Of a stretch of 64,000 nt of DNA, positions 25,334 to 33,756 are shown one piece after another. The notes beneath the pieces were generated by a model. That model had not been told where the DNA came from. It did not search any database and saw nothing but the letters and a program-made list of their open reading frames with translations. Both the position numbers and the translations under genes were made by a program. The DNA is from Halobellus litoreus (lineage in GTDB: Archaea; Halobacteriota; Halobacteria; Halobacteriales; Haloferacaceae): NCBI RefSeq assembly GCF_024464595.1, contig NZ_JANHAW010000003.1, positions 1 to 64,000 on the forward strand. The letters are read 5' to 3'. The number at the start of each line of letters is the position of its first letter. Positions within the stretch are counted from its first letter, which is position 1.

Positions 25334-26236
25334 ATGAACCTCTCGGGAACAGTGGTACCTATGGCGACGCCTACCCGCGGGCCGCAACGAGCGATCGACG
25401 ACGAGGCCCTCAGGGAGTTCACCGGGCGACTCATCGACGCCGGCGTCCACGGGCTCTTTCCGGGGAGTTCGATCGGTGAGTTTCCCAGCCTGACGACCCC
25501 CCAACACAGAGAGATACTCGAGACCGTCGCCGACGTCGCCGACGGACGGACGAAAATTCTCGCGGGGTGTTGTGAGACGAACGTCAGCGCGGTGTTGGAG
25601 AAGGTGGCCATCGCGGAGGCAGCGGGAGCCCACGCCGCGGTGGTCGTCGCTCCGTACTATCTCAAGACGACCCAGGGCGGTCTAGAGCGGTTCTTCACTG
25701 CCGTCGCGGACCAGTCGTCGCTACCCGTGATGTTGTACAACATCCCGCAACTGACCGGGAACGAGATCGGGATCGAGTTGGTGCAGCGACTCGCCGATCA
25801 CGACGGGATCGTCGGGCTGAAGGACACGTCTGGAGACCTGACGTACCACTACCGAGTCGTCGAGGAGACGCCCGAGGAATTCTTCGTGTTCCAGGGCGCG
25901 ACGGAGTTGGCCACCGCCTCGCTCGACCTCGGGACCGATGGCCTCATCGCCGGCCCGGCCAACGTGTTCCCGTCGGCGATGGCGGACCTGTACGAGGCCT
26001 ACGAGCGCGGGGACGTCGCCGAGGCGCGGCGGCTGATGCGGGTCGTCGTGGCGCCGTTCGTCAGCGCGACCAGTGACCTTCCCACGGCGGCTGCGATGAA
26101 GCACCTCGTCGAGCTACGAGGCCTCGACATCGGCGGGCCGCTGCCGCCGCTACCGGAGTTGACCGACGAGGAACGGGCCTCGCTGTCGGCGGCGTACCAA
26201 CAGATAACCGAACGCTTCAGCGAACGAGCGGTCTGA
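25334..26236 (+). CDS. DHDPS/NAL-family aldolase (2-keto-3-deoxy sugar acid aldolase-like)
   Basis: 300 residues from MNLSGTVVP. TIM-barrel DHDPS family: 'GTVVPMATPTR' start strand, 'GLFPGSSIGEFPSL' (a GxxGE-type motif), Tyr near 135 in LYNIPQ, and the Schiff-base K163 in GLKDTSGD. Members cleave 2-keto-3-deoxy acids to pyruvate plus an aldehyde, or condense pyruvate. With a sugar-acid dehydratase (34746) and an ALDH divergent from it, this fits cleavage of a 2-keto-3-deoxy sugar acid. The product would be glycolaldehyde from pentoses, glyceraldehyde from hexoses, or sulfolactaldehyde from sulfogluconate. The exact substrate is unresolved. Confidence 0.8.
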   Translation: MNLSGTVVPMATPTRGPQRAIDDEALREFTGRLIDAGVHGLFPGSSIGEFPSLTTPQHREILETVADVADGRTKILAGCCETNVSAVLEKVAIAEAAGAHAAVVVAPYYLKTTQGGLERFFTAVADQSSLPVMLYNIPQLTGNEIGIELVQRLADHDGIVGLKDTSGDLTYHYRVVEETPEEFFVFQGATELATASLDLGTDGLIAGPANVFPSAMADLYEAYERGDVAEARRLMRVVVAPFVSATSDLPTAAAMKHLVELRGLDIGGPLPPLPELTDEERASLSAAYQQITERFSERAV

Positions 26237-26401
26237 GGGCGTCGCCCCGCGGCGGATACTGGGCAGTCAGTACCTGAGTGATAGACTGTCAAGAGCGACC
26301 CGCAGACGGGGGCGAATGGGTTGACGGCGTGAAAATGCGGTGATAGGAAGGGCCGGTCGGCGGAGACGGATCGAATTTCAGGTCGGAAACGACGCGTCGG
26401 A

Positions 26402-27793
26402 TCAGGCGTTGTTGACTTCGCTATCGATCTCTTCTTGGGCGTCGTTGAGAGCCTCTTCGGCGGTCTTCTCCTGAACGAGCGCGGCGTTGCAGTTCGTGTA
26501 CACGATCTCCGAGAACGTCGAGTACGCCGGCGTAGCGGGTCGAGCGCTGGTCTGATCGACGATCTGGGCGAACGTTTCGAGCTGGGAGGCCTGCTCGTAA
26601 TACTCGTCGGCGTACAGTTCCTGCCGGACCGGCAGTCGGCTGTGCTCCAGCGCCATCGTCTCCTGAGCTTCCATCGAGGACATATAGCTCGCGAACTGCT
26701 GTGCGGCCTCCTGATTCTCCGAGTTGGCGTTGATGAACAGGTTCCAACCGCCGAGACAGGAGTTGTTCGCGTCCGGGTTCCCCTCGGCCTTCGGCATCGG
26801 CGCGACGTCGAACTGCCCCTGGACCGGCGATCCGTCCTCGTTCATAATGGCGACGGCGTAGGGCCAGTTACGCATGAAGATGGTGCTGCCCTGCTGGAAC
26901 GTCTGACGGTTCTGGTCCGTCGACGACGCGGGAATGGATTCGGGGGTAACTTCGTACTCGTGGATGAGGTCGACGGCGTGTTGCAGCGCGTCGATTCCCT
27001 CCTGGGAGTTGACGACGAGGTCGCCGTCCTGGCGCAGTTCGCCGCCCATCCCCCAGAACCAGTTGAGCCACATAATGGTCAGCCCCTCGTTGGAGCCACC
27101 CTGCCAGATGTAACCGTTGAGGTCCTGATCGGACTGGCTCTTGATGTCCTGTGCCATCTCGACGAGTTCCATATACGTCGTCGGCGGGCTGTCGTAGCCG
27201 TACTCCTCCAGTAAGTCCGTTCGATAGTACAGGGCGTTCGCGTCGGTGTGGATCGGCATCCCGTACATCGTGCCGTCGACCGTGACCGAGTCGATCGGCG
27301 TCTGGAGCATATTCTCGGTGTGGCCCTCCGGGTCGCTGACCTCGGCGGCCCAGCCGTTCTGGGCGAACTCGGCGGGCCAGATGACGTCCATATTGCCGAC
27401 GTCGAACGAGGACGACCCCGAAACGAACTGGTTCACGTAGTATTCCCGGGTGGAAGACGCGTCAGAGGGCGTCTGCTGGGATTCGACGGTGATGCTTTCG
27501 GCCTGTTCCTCGAACATCGGCACCAGGCTCTGTGCGTCGTTGCTGAAGTAGCCCGGATAGACGTACGTCATCGACAGCGACTCGCCGCCGCCGTCTCCCG
27601 AGTCGCCGTCGCTGTCGCCGCCGCCACCGCCGCTATCGCCTCCGCCGTCACCGCCGCTGTCTCCGCCGCCTCCGCCGTCACCGCTGCCGTCGTCAGACCC
27701 GCCGCTGCTACACCCGGCCAGCAGCACCGCGCCGCCGCCAGCCATCGTTTTGAGAAGGTCTCGTCTACGCCTGTCGGTGGCTCCGTCTGTCAT
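26402..27793 (-). CDS. Sugar ABC transporter substrate-binding lipoprotein
   Basis: 463 residues from MTDGATDRR. A twin-arginine-like RRRRDLLK and a lipobox ending at C28 (LLAGC) mark Tat export and lipid anchoring, followed by a Gly/Asp/Ser spacer of about 50 residues. The mature protein is a family-1 extracellular solute-binding protein with 'SGSSSFDVGNMDVIWPAEFAQNG'-type and 'FMRNWPYAV'-type landmarks. It should deliver an oligosaccharide or sugar to the permeases at 31655-33509 and the ATPase at 40876. It is downstream of the LDH2/UxaA genes with a 70-bp gap and its own TATA box. Confidence 0.88.
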   Translation of the reverse strand: MTDGATDRRRRDLLKTMAGGGAVLLAGCSSGGSDDGSGDGGGGGDSGGDGGGDSGGGGGDSDGDSGDGGGESLSMTYVYPGYFSNDAQSLVPMFEEQAESITVESQQTPSDASSTREYYVNQFVSGSSSFDVGNMDVIWPAEFAQNGWAAEVSDPEGHTENMLQTPIDSVTVDGTMYGMPIHTDANALYYRTDLLEEYGYDSPPTTYMELVEMAQDIKSQSDQDLNGYIWQGGSNEGLTIMWLNWFWGMGGELRQDGDLVVNSQEGIDALQHAVDLIHEYEVTPESIPASSTDQNRQTFQQGSTIFMRNWPYAVAIMNEDGSPVQGQFDVAPMPKAEGNPDANNSCLGGWNLFINANSENQEAAQQFASYMSSMEAQETMALEHSRLPVRQELYADEYYEQASQLETFAQIVDQTSARPATPAYSTFSEIVYTNCNAALVQEKTAEEALNDAQEEIDSEVNNA

Positions 27794-27820
27794 ACACACC
27801 CACATTTGAACATCTACTAC

Positions 27821-27830
27821 TAATAATTAT
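27821..27830 (-). promoter_or_regulatory. TATA-like box of the solute-binding protein gene
   Basis: ATAATTATTA (minus strand) lies about 28-37 bp upstream of the start at 27793, suggesting a short or absent leader and expression separate from the genes upstream. Confidence 0.45.
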
Positions 27831-27863
27831 CGCAAAAATGCGCTGACAAGAGCGGCGTCGGAA

Positions 27864-28868
27864 TCAGTTCCGGCCCGCGAGGTCTCGGACGTCCGCCCAC
27901 AGGTCGTCGTCGACCCGGACCGTCGTCGCCGAGCGGTCCCGCTCGACCGAGCGTTGGCCGGGCAGTCGGGTCTCCTCGACGTTCGAGGCCGTCTCGCTCG
28001 CCAGGAGGTCAGTCAAGAAGGCGCTCGCGCGCTCACCGAAGTCGTGAGCCCCCATCGCCGCGGGGTCGATCGCCAAGAACAGATCGCCCTTGGTGCACGG
28101 TTCACTGGTGTGGTACGTGCCGGTGACGTCTTCGCCCATCGCCGCACCGACGAGTCCGCCCGCCAGAACCTCGACCGCGATCGCCAGCCCCGATCCCTTC
28201 GGCCCGCCGAACGGGAGGATGGTGCCGTCCAGGGCGGCCTCGGGGTCCGTGGTCGGTGCACCGTCGCCGTCCAGGGCGACGCCTTCCGGTAGCGTCTCGC
28301 CCGTCTCTTTTCGATGCAGGACCGTCCCGCGCGCGATGGCCGAGGTGGACATATCGAGGTTGAACACGGGTTCGGTCGGGAGACCGATCGCGATCGGGTT
28401 CGTCCCGAGTATCGGTTCGGCGCCACCGTGCGGCGGCATCGCCGGCTCGGTGTTCGTGATGGCGACACCGACGTAGCCCTCGCGCTGGAGTTGGTCCGTA
28501 TAGTATCCCAGCATTCCGAGGTGATTGGACTCGTGGACGCCGACCGCTCCGACACCGAACTCGTCGGCGCGGTCCATCGCCGCGGCCGTCGCCTCACTCG
28601 CGACGACCGGGCCGAGACGCGACCCGCCGTTGATCGTGGCCGCACCGCCGCGTCCGGCGACGACCTCGATCGTCCCGCTCGGATCGACGTTGCCGTGTTC
28701 GATCCCGCGGACGAACCGGGGGAGTCGCAACAGACCGTGAGAGTGCTTCCCGCGGGCGTCAGCGCTGACCAGAACCTCCGCCGTCTGCCTGGCGTCGGGT
28801 TCGGAGATGCCGTGTTCGCGGAACGCGTCGGTCGCGACGTCGATCGCGCGCTGCCGGTCGACGTCCAT
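27864..28868 (-). CDS. LDH2/malate-type NAD(P)-dependent dehydrogenase (YbiC/ComC family)
   Basis: 334 residues. Family landmarks: 'SADARGKHSHGLLRLPRF' near the N-terminus (with the catalytic His in the SHG motif), 'VHESNHLGMLGYY' and 'TNTEPAMPPHGG.EPILGTNPIAIG'. The family oxidises 2-hydroxy acids such as malate, L-lactate, ureidoglycolate, 2,3-diketogulonate or (R)-sulfolactate (ComC). The ATG overlaps the stop of the UxaA/SuyB-like gene by one base (TAATG), so the two are coupled and their substrates should be linked. This is the key reason to consider sulfolactate or another 2-hydroxy acid as intermediate. The C-terminal 40 residues are divergent. Confidence 0.85.
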   Translation of the reverse strand: MDVDRQRAIDVATDAFREHGISEPDARQTAEVLVSADARGKHSHGLLRLPRFVRGIEHGNVDPSGTIEVVAGRGGAATINGGSRLGPVVASEATAAAMDRADEFGVGAVGVHESNHLGMLGYYTDQLQREGYVGVAITNTEPAMPPHGGAEPILGTNPIAIGLPTEPVFNLDMSTSAIARGTVLHRKETGETLPEGVALDGDGAPTTDPEAALDGTILPFGGPKGSGLAIAVEVLAGGLVGAAMGEDVTGTYHTSEPCTKGDLFLAIDPAAMGAHDFGERASAFLTDLLASETASNVEETRLPGQRSVERDRSATTVRVDDDLWADVRDLAGRN

Positions 28869-30034
28869 TATGTCGAGGGACCGATCCGGTGGATGGCGAA
28901 CTGGCTCTCGCCCATCGCCTCGCTCATCGTCAACTTGCCGTTGACCACGTCTTCGACCTCCTCCCAGAGCTGCTCGCCGGCCCAGTCGAACGTCTCGTCG
29001 CCGACGAGCGCCTCGCTGACGTCGACGTCGGTCTGTTCGGGGACGCGCTCGGCGCTGCCGGGATTCCCGGTGATCTTGATCGTCGGCATAATCGCGTTCG
29101 AGAGCGTGTGCCCCTGTCCGGTCGAGATGACCATGAAGTGCGCTCCCCCCGCGCCGATGCCGGTGACCGACTCCGCGCCGTGACCGGGGGTGTCCATAAT
29201 GTACATCCCCGAGCCGTCCGGGATCTTCGCCCCGTAGTCGACGACGTCCTGGATCGGACCGTCACCGGACTTGACGAGCGCCCCGAGGGACTTCTCCTCG
29301 ATGGTCGTGAGCCCGCCGTCCATATTGTCGGGCGTCGGCTGGGCGCCGCGGACGTCGTAGCCGGTCGCCTGCAGACGCTGGTCCCAGTGTTCCACGCGGT
29401 CGAGGATCTCCTGTTTCGTCTCCTCGTCGACCGCGCGTTCCGCGAGTTCGTGCTCGCCGCCGAAGAACTCGGGCGTCTCGGCGAAGCAGGCGCGGCCGCC
29501 GTGGTCGTCGATGAGCCGCCAGGCCGCCCGCGCCGTCGCCTTGTGCTGGCAGAGCCCGCTCGTCGTGTCCGACGTCGCGCAGTTGATTCCGAAGGTCAGA
29601 TTCGACATATCGGCGGGCACGCGCCGCTGGTTGCTCGCCTCCTGCACCATCTCGCGGGCGGAGTCGACCGCCCGCTGCAGCGCGTTCATCACGCCCTTCT
29701 CGCGGTGGATGTTGACCGAATCGCTGGGGCGACCGGTCTCCGCGATGTCGGAGGCGAGTTCGTCGCCGTCGACGATTTCGCCCGCGTGGGCGATCACGAC
29801 CGTCCCGTAGACGTTCGGATGGGTCCCGTAGCCCAGCAGCGTTCGGTACGTCTGGAACACGTCGGGCTTCGTCTGGCACCGCCCCAACGGATGGGTGATC
29901 GGAACCGCGTTCTCGACGATGTCCGCCGCGCGCTCGACGGTGTCGTTGGCGTAGGGTGCCGTCGAGATGATCGCGACGTGGTTTCTGATGCCGATGCTGC
30001 CGTCGTCCCGTTCGTAGCCGAGGAATTCACTCAT
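28868..30034 (-). CDS. UxaA/GarD-family lyase, large subunit (SuyB-like)
   Basis: 388 residues from MSEFLGYER. The GTG four codons upstream would overlap the small-subunit stop. It matches the C-terminal domain of altronate/galactarate dehydratases and of sulfolactate sulfo-lyase SuyB: 'GYERDDGSIGIRNHV', 'HPLGRCQ', 'CATSDTTSG', 'ETPEFFGGEH' and 'GGLTTIEEKSLG'. The later segment 'STGQGHTLSNAIMPTIKI' has TGQG...N.I.P.IK. As I recall the subfamilies, this is nearer SuyB than the TTGRGTP of UxaA/GarD. The small SAF domain is a separate gene 4 bp upstream. The reaction is either dehydration of a sugar acid or removal of sulfite from sulfolactate. Confidence 0.75.
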   Translation of the reverse strand: MSEFLGYERDDGSIGIRNHVAIISTAPYANDTVERAADIVENAVPITHPLGRCQTKPDVFQTYRTLLGYGTHPNVYGTVVIAHAGEIVDGDELASDIAETGRPSDSVNIHREKGVMNALQRAVDSAREMVQEASNQRRVPADMSNLTFGINCATSDTTSGLCQHKATARAAWRLIDDHGGRACFAETPEFFGGEHELAERAVDEETKQEILDRVEHWDQRLQATGYDVRGAQPTPDNMDGGLTTIEEKSLGALVKSGDGPIQDVVDYGAKIPDGSGMYIMDTPGHGAESVTGIGAGGAHFMVISTGQGHTLSNAIMPTIKITGNPGSAERVPEQTDVDVSEALVGDETFDWAGEQLWEEVEDVVNGKLTMSEAMGESQFAIHRIGPST

Positions 30035-30038
30035 CGTA

Positions 30039-30362
30039 TCACTCACTCACCGCTGCGGTCTGGCCCTCGTCCGCGAGGTCGCCGCGTCCGTAGTTGCTCT
30101 CGACGTTGTGGACGTGGACCCACGTCCCCGCCGGAATGTCCTCCGTCGCGTTGCCGATGCTCTTTCCGTATTTCGTGATCGTCTCGCCGTCGTTGATGTC
30201 CTCGATGGCGATCTTGTGCCCGAACCGGACGTCCTCAGGCAGGTCGATCGTCCGTTCCTCGTCGCCGACCGCCACCGTGACCGTCTCGCCGGCCTCGAGT
30301 TCACGGAGCGCCGTCGCGACGTTGTCTTCGGGTTCGACTACCTCAATGTATCTGTCAGCCAT
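30039..30362 (-). CDS. UxaA-family small subunit (SAF domain, SuyA-like)
   Basis: 107 residues. The whole protein is one SAF/UxaA-N domain: 'DNVATALRELEAGETVTV' opening, 'FGHKIAIEDINDGETITKYGKSIGNATEDIPAGTWVHVHNVES'-type core, ending shortly after. In bacterial UxaA this is fused to the large domain. In SuyAB and many archaeal proteins it is a separate gene, as here. The His-containing 'GHK' and 'VHVHN' segments contribute to the metal site. It is the first gene of the unit 30362-27864, with a TATA box about 26 bp upstream of the ATG. Confidence 0.8.
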   Translation of the reverse strand: MADRYIEVVEPEDNVATALRELEAGETVTVAVGDEERTIDLPEDVRFGHKIAIEDINDGETITKYGKSIGNATEDIPAGTWVHVHNVESNYGRGDLADEGQTAAVSE

Positions 30363-30387
30363 ACACTAACGGTAACACACGTCTCAG

Positions 30388-30401
30388 TATATAATAGTTT
30401 C
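30388..30401 (-). promoter_or_regulatory. TATA box of the UxaA/SuyAB-LDH2 unit
   Basis: On the minus strand, ACTATTATATACTG lies 26-39 bp upstream of the small-subunit ATG at 30362, giving a near-leaderless mRNA. It separates this unit from the exporter gene upstream on the same strand. Confidence 0.5.
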
Positions 30402-30434
30402 TTTTAAACCGGGATTCGGGCCCCGGCGCGTCGT

Positions 30435-31412
30435 TCAGACGAGGACCCGCACCGCGCCGAGTGCCAGCAGACTCACCGTGAGAAACTGCGCCAGGACGAC
30501 AGCCAGCGGTCGCACGCCCGTCGCCCGGAGTCGGCGAGGGTTCAATTCGACCCCGAGACCGACGAACGCGAGCGCGAACAGCCAGTCGCTGATTCGCCCG
30601 ATGGTCGTTCTGGCTGCGACGTCGACGGTTCCGAGGTTGACGAAGACCGCGACGAGCAGGAAGCCGACCAGAAATTTCGGGAACTGATACCATATCTCTC
30701 TGGCGTCGGTCCGACCGGTCCCGCTCGAATACCGGATCGCGTACCCGACGGCCAGGATCCCGATGAGCGTGTTGCGAACGAGTTTCGTGACGGTCGCCCA
30801 CTGACCGGCCGTCTCCGAGATCGCGAAGCCGACGGCGGTGGTCGGCCCCGTGGAGAACAGGCTCAACCCCGCCCAGATTCCGAAGGTGCGGTCCGGGAGT
30901 CCGAGCGCGGTACCGGCGATCGGAAACGCCACGAGCGTCACGGCGTCGAACAGGAGCACGGTTCCCGCGGCGTAGCTGATGTCCGCCTCGTTGCCGTCGA
31001 TGCTCCCCGCGACGGCGATGATCGCGGAGACCCCGCAGACGCTCGCACCGGCTGCCAGCAGCGACCGGGTCCGCGACGCGATCCCGACACGCCGGCCGAC
31101 GAATTCGACGAACAGCACGCCCGTCAGAACGACGCCCACCGCCAGTCCGACTACCACCGGCCCGGTCGAGAACAGCCCGGCGATCGTGAGCTGTGCACCC
31201 AGCAGGACGATTCCGATCTCCAGGAAGAGTTTGTGTCGGTCGACGCCCGGAGCGGCCCACGGCGGGACCCCGACGGTGACGCCGACGGCGGCCCCGAAGA
31301 CGATCGCGAGAACGAGCGGGTTCAGCGGTGTCGAATTCCCCACCACACGGGCGGTGCCGCCCAACGACGCCAGCAGTAGGAGTCCGGGGCCCACCCGGCG
31401 GATCGCGCGCAT
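30435..31412 (-). CDS. YeiH/PSE-family putative sulfate (anion) exporter
   Basis: 325 residues with about ten membrane helices. It matches the UPF0324 / 'putative sulfate exporter' family: 'LGGTARVVGNSTPLNPLVLAIV' start, 'LEIGIVLLGAQLTIAGL', 'AAGASVCGVSAIIAVAGSI', 'LSLFSTGPTTAVGFA', and 'KFLVGFLLVAVFVNLG' near the end. Family members have been linked to export of sulfate, sulfite or other anions during sulfonate breakdown and taurine metabolism. The position next to SuyAB-like genes is what makes this of interest. Its start overlaps the small upstream ORF (TGATG). Confidence 0.8.
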   Translation of the reverse strand: MRAIRRVGPGLLLLASLGGTARVVGNSTPLNPLVLAIVFGAAVGVTVGVPPWAAPGVDRHKLFLEIGIVLLGAQLTIAGLFSTGPVVVGLAVGVVLTGVLFVEFVGRRVGIASRTRSLLAAGASVCGVSAIIAVAGSIDGNEADISYAAGTVLLFDAVTLVAFPIAGTALGLPDRTFGIWAGLSLFSTGPTTAVGFAISETAGQWATVTKLVRNTLIGILAVGYAIRYSSGTGRTDAREIWYQFPKFLVGFLLVAVFVNLGTVDVAARTTIGRISDWLFALAFVGLGVELNPRRLRATGVRPLAVVLAQFLTVSLLALGAVRVLV

Positions 31413-31546
31413 CAGAGGACGAACGCCGTCAGGAGGACGATCGCGACGCCGAGGGCCGTCGCCTTCCAGCCGCGGTCGGCTCCCCGCACGGCGCGTCCGC
31501 AGCGAGCGACCAGGTCCTCGAATCGGCTACCCAGAGGTGCGAGCAT
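31412..31546 (-). CDS. Small single-helix membrane protein coupled to the exporter
   Basis: 44 residues (MLAPLGSRFEDLVARC... to FVL). A hydrophobic segment covers the last 17 residues (ALGVAIVLLTAFVL) and the N-terminal half is amphipathic with many Arg. Its TGA overlaps the exporter ATG (TGATG), so translation is coupled. Small proteins of this kind often accompany transporters as assembly partners. This is an inference, and the ORF is supported mainly by the overlap and a TATA box about 30-40 bp upstream. Confidence 0.5.
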   Translation of the reverse strand: MLAPLGSRFEDLVARCGRAVRGADRGWKATALGVAIVLLTAFVL

Positions 31547-31574
31547 CGTGTACAGGGTTTCCTGTGTCGGATCA

Positions 31575-31627
31575 ATATAAAAATACTTTGCAAGTGAGGG
31601 CGGACCGTTTTCTCCTGTAATTTTATA
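31575..31627. promoter_or_regulatory. Divergent promoter region of the exporter unit and ABC permeases
   Basis: AT-rich segment. TATTTTTATA on the minus strand (about 31578-31590) would serve the small ORF at 31546. ATTTTATAA on the plus strand (about 31618-31626) lies about 29 bp before the ATG at 31655 of the permease operon, which supports that start. Any shared regulator (for example the IclR protein at 42064) would bind here. Confidence 0.5.
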
Positions 31628-31654
31628 ATGAAAGACACTCGTGTAGACGTACGA

Positions 31655-32647
31655 ATGGTAGACACAGCCGAAGCCTCGTCAGAGTCTCGGGCGCGGGAGC
31701 GCGCGAGACGGCAGAGTAGACTGCAGCGGTATCGAAACCTCCAGTTCTCCGAAGAGGAACTGGCGGTGATCCTGTTGACACCGGTGGTGTCGTTCCTCCT
31801 CGCGGTCTCGTTCTACCCGATATTCGACACCGTCGTCGGGAGTCTCTACACCGGATACGTCCTCGAGATAAACCCCCGCGAGTTCGTCGGCCTGGAGAAT
31901 TACCGGTCGATTTACGGAAGCGGGCCGCTGCTGGATCAGTTCCTCAACGGGGACGGGTTCTGGAACGCCCTCCGGGTGTCGCTCATCTACACGTTCGTCA
32001 GCGTCCCGATCGAGTTGGTCCTCGGGCTCGGCCTCGCGCTGCTTCTCAACCGCGAGTTCCGCGGGAAATACTTCGCGCAGGCGGCGATCCTGTTTCCGTG
32101 GGCGATTCCGACGGTCATCAACGCGCGGATCTGGGCGTGGATGTTCAACGGCCAGTACGGCGTCATCAACGACCTGCTGATCCGTGTCGGAATTCTCCAA
32201 CAGCCGTTCCCGTTCCTGGCGAGGCCGGACACGGCGCTGTACTCGATGCTGTTTATCACGATCTGGAAGACGAGTTCGTTCATGGCGCTCATCCTGCTGG
32301 CGGGCCTCCAGTCGATTCCCGACCACCTGTACGAGGCGGCGCGGATGGACGGGGCCTCCCGGGTCCGACAGTTCTGGGACATCACGCTGCCGCTGCTGAA
32401 GCCGACGCTGCTCGTCGCGCTCATCTTCCGGACGCTGCCCGCGTTCCAGGCGTTCGGTCTCCCGTTCGGGCTCACCGGGGGCGGCCCGGCGTCGGCGACG
32501 ACCACGCTCGTGCTGTTCGATCACCAGTTGACGTTCAACCGGCTCAACTTCGGCGAGGGCGCGGCGACGGCGACGGTGATCACCCTGATCGCGCTCGCCA
32601 TCGCGATGGTGTACGTCGGCACCCTCTACGAACCGGAGGTGCGGTGA
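31655..32647 (+). CDS. Carbohydrate ABC transporter permease (MalF-like)
   Basis: 330 residues from MVDTAEASS; a start nine codons upstream is open but lies on top of the promoter. About six membrane helices are seen, the first at about residues 44-65. The EAA loop reads 'LYEAARMDGASRVRQFWDITLPLLKPT' (about 226-252), the docking site for the ATPase. The N-terminal cytoplasmic 40 residues are rich in Arg and Glu. It pairs with the permease starting 1 bp after its stop. Together with the binding protein at 26402 and the ATPase at 40876 it forms a CUT1-type sugar importer similar in composition to haloarchaeal pentose systems (XacGHIJK). Confidence 0.88.
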   Translation: MVDTAEASSESRARERARRQSRLQRYRNLQFSEEELAVILLTPVVSFLLAVSFYPIFDTVVGSLYTGYVLEINPREFVGLENYRSIYGSGPLLDQFLNGDGFWNALRVSLIYTFVSVPIELVLGLGLALLLNREFRGKYFAQAAILFPWAIPTVINARIWAWMFNGQYGVINDLLIRVGILQQPFPFLARPDTALYSMLFITIWKTSSFMALILLAGLQSIPDHLYEAARMDGASRVRQFWDITLPLLKPTLLVALIFRTLPAFQAFGLPFGLTGGGPASATTTLVLFDHQLTFNRLNFGEGAATATVITLIALAIAMVYVGTLYEPEVR

Positions 32648-32648
32648 G

Positions 32649-33509
32649 ATGAGCTACGACTCCTCCGCGTTCGAGATCGAGCGGTTCCAGTGGGTCGGCA
32701 AGAAACTGGGCTTCTACGGGAGCATCTTCGTCATCGCCCTGGTCTCGGTGTTCCCGGTCCTCTGGATGCTCATCACGTCGCTGAAACAGCCCGGGAACGT
32801 CGTCACCTTCCCCGTCGAGTACATCCCGCGGAATCCGACCCTGGAGAACTACCGGGCGGCCATCCAGGGTGCGCCGTTCTTCAGGTACCTGTTCAACAGC
32901 GCGGTCGTCGCCACGGGAACGGCCGTGCTGGACGTGTTCCTCGGGTCGCTCGCGGGGTACGCGCTTTCCAGACTCCGGTTCAGGTTCAAACTGCCCGTGC
33001 TGCTGCTCATCCTCGGCACGGCAATGCTGCCGTTCATCGCTCGGTTGATCCCGCTATTCAGCCTGGCTCGGTCGTGGGGACTGCTCAACAACTACCTCGG
33101 GCTCATCATCCCCTACGCCGCGTTCCAGTTGCCGTTCGCCGTGTGGATCTTCCAGGCGTACTTCAAGGAACTGCCCGACTCGCTGGAGGAGGCGGGCCTG
33201 ATGGACGGGCTCTCGCGGATCGGCGTCCTCTTCCGGATCATCCTCCCGGTGTCGGCCCCGGCGATGGCCACCGCGGCGATCATCGTCTTCATCTACGCGT
33301 GGAACGAGTTCCTCTTCGCGCTGACGTTCATGACCGAAGACTCGATGCGGACGATCACCGTCGGCATCGCGCTCTACCAGGGCGAGTTCCAGTACCCGTG
33401 GGGGACCATCTCGGCGGCGGTGTTCATGTCCGTGATTCCGCTGATCCTGTTCATGCTGTTCTTCCAGCGGAAGGTCGTCGAGGGACTCACCGCAACCGGG
33501 AAGGCGTAG
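32649..33509 (+). CDS. Carbohydrate ABC transporter permease (MalG-like)
   Basis: 286 residues. Six membrane helices and the EAA loop 'LPDSLEEAGLMDGLSRIGVLFRIILPVSAPA' (about 174-204) are clear, followed by 'FIYAWNEFLFAL', typical of MalG/UgpE proteins. The gene starts one base after the upstream permease stop (TGAG-ATG), hence the same mRNA. The following 247 bp up to the convergent dehydrogenase gene hold no gene. Confidence 0.88.
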   Translation: MSYDSSAFEIERFQWVGKKLGFYGSIFVIALVSVFPVLWMLITSLKQPGNVVTFPVEYIPRNPTLENYRAAIQGAPFFRYLFNSAVVATGTAVLDVFLGSLAGYALSRLRFRFKLPVLLLILGTAMLPFIARLIPLFSLARSWGLLNNYLGLIIPYAAFQLPFAVWIFQAYFKELPDSLEEAGLMDGLSRIGVLFRIILPVSAPAMATAAIIVFIYAWNEFLFALTFMTEDSMRTITVGIALYQGEFQYPWGTISAAVFMSVIPLILFMLFFQRKVVEGLTATGKA

Positions 33510-33756
33510 GTCCGGCACCGCAGAGACGACCCCGGCCCCGGTTTTTCCCTTCTCCTCGGCGTTCGATGCTCTCGTCGGCTCTGACACCCTCGCCGCGCTG
33601 CGGGAGCGGGAGAAGGAGGCGAAACCCTCACCAGTCGCGCCGGCGGCGGAACAGTGTCGCCGACAAACGCCCGGAGCACTCGAAACGGGAAGGGACCAAC
33701 ATAGCGGGTCGAGGTCGCGAAAAAATACAGTCGGAGACTCCGTCTCTCGACGGCCG

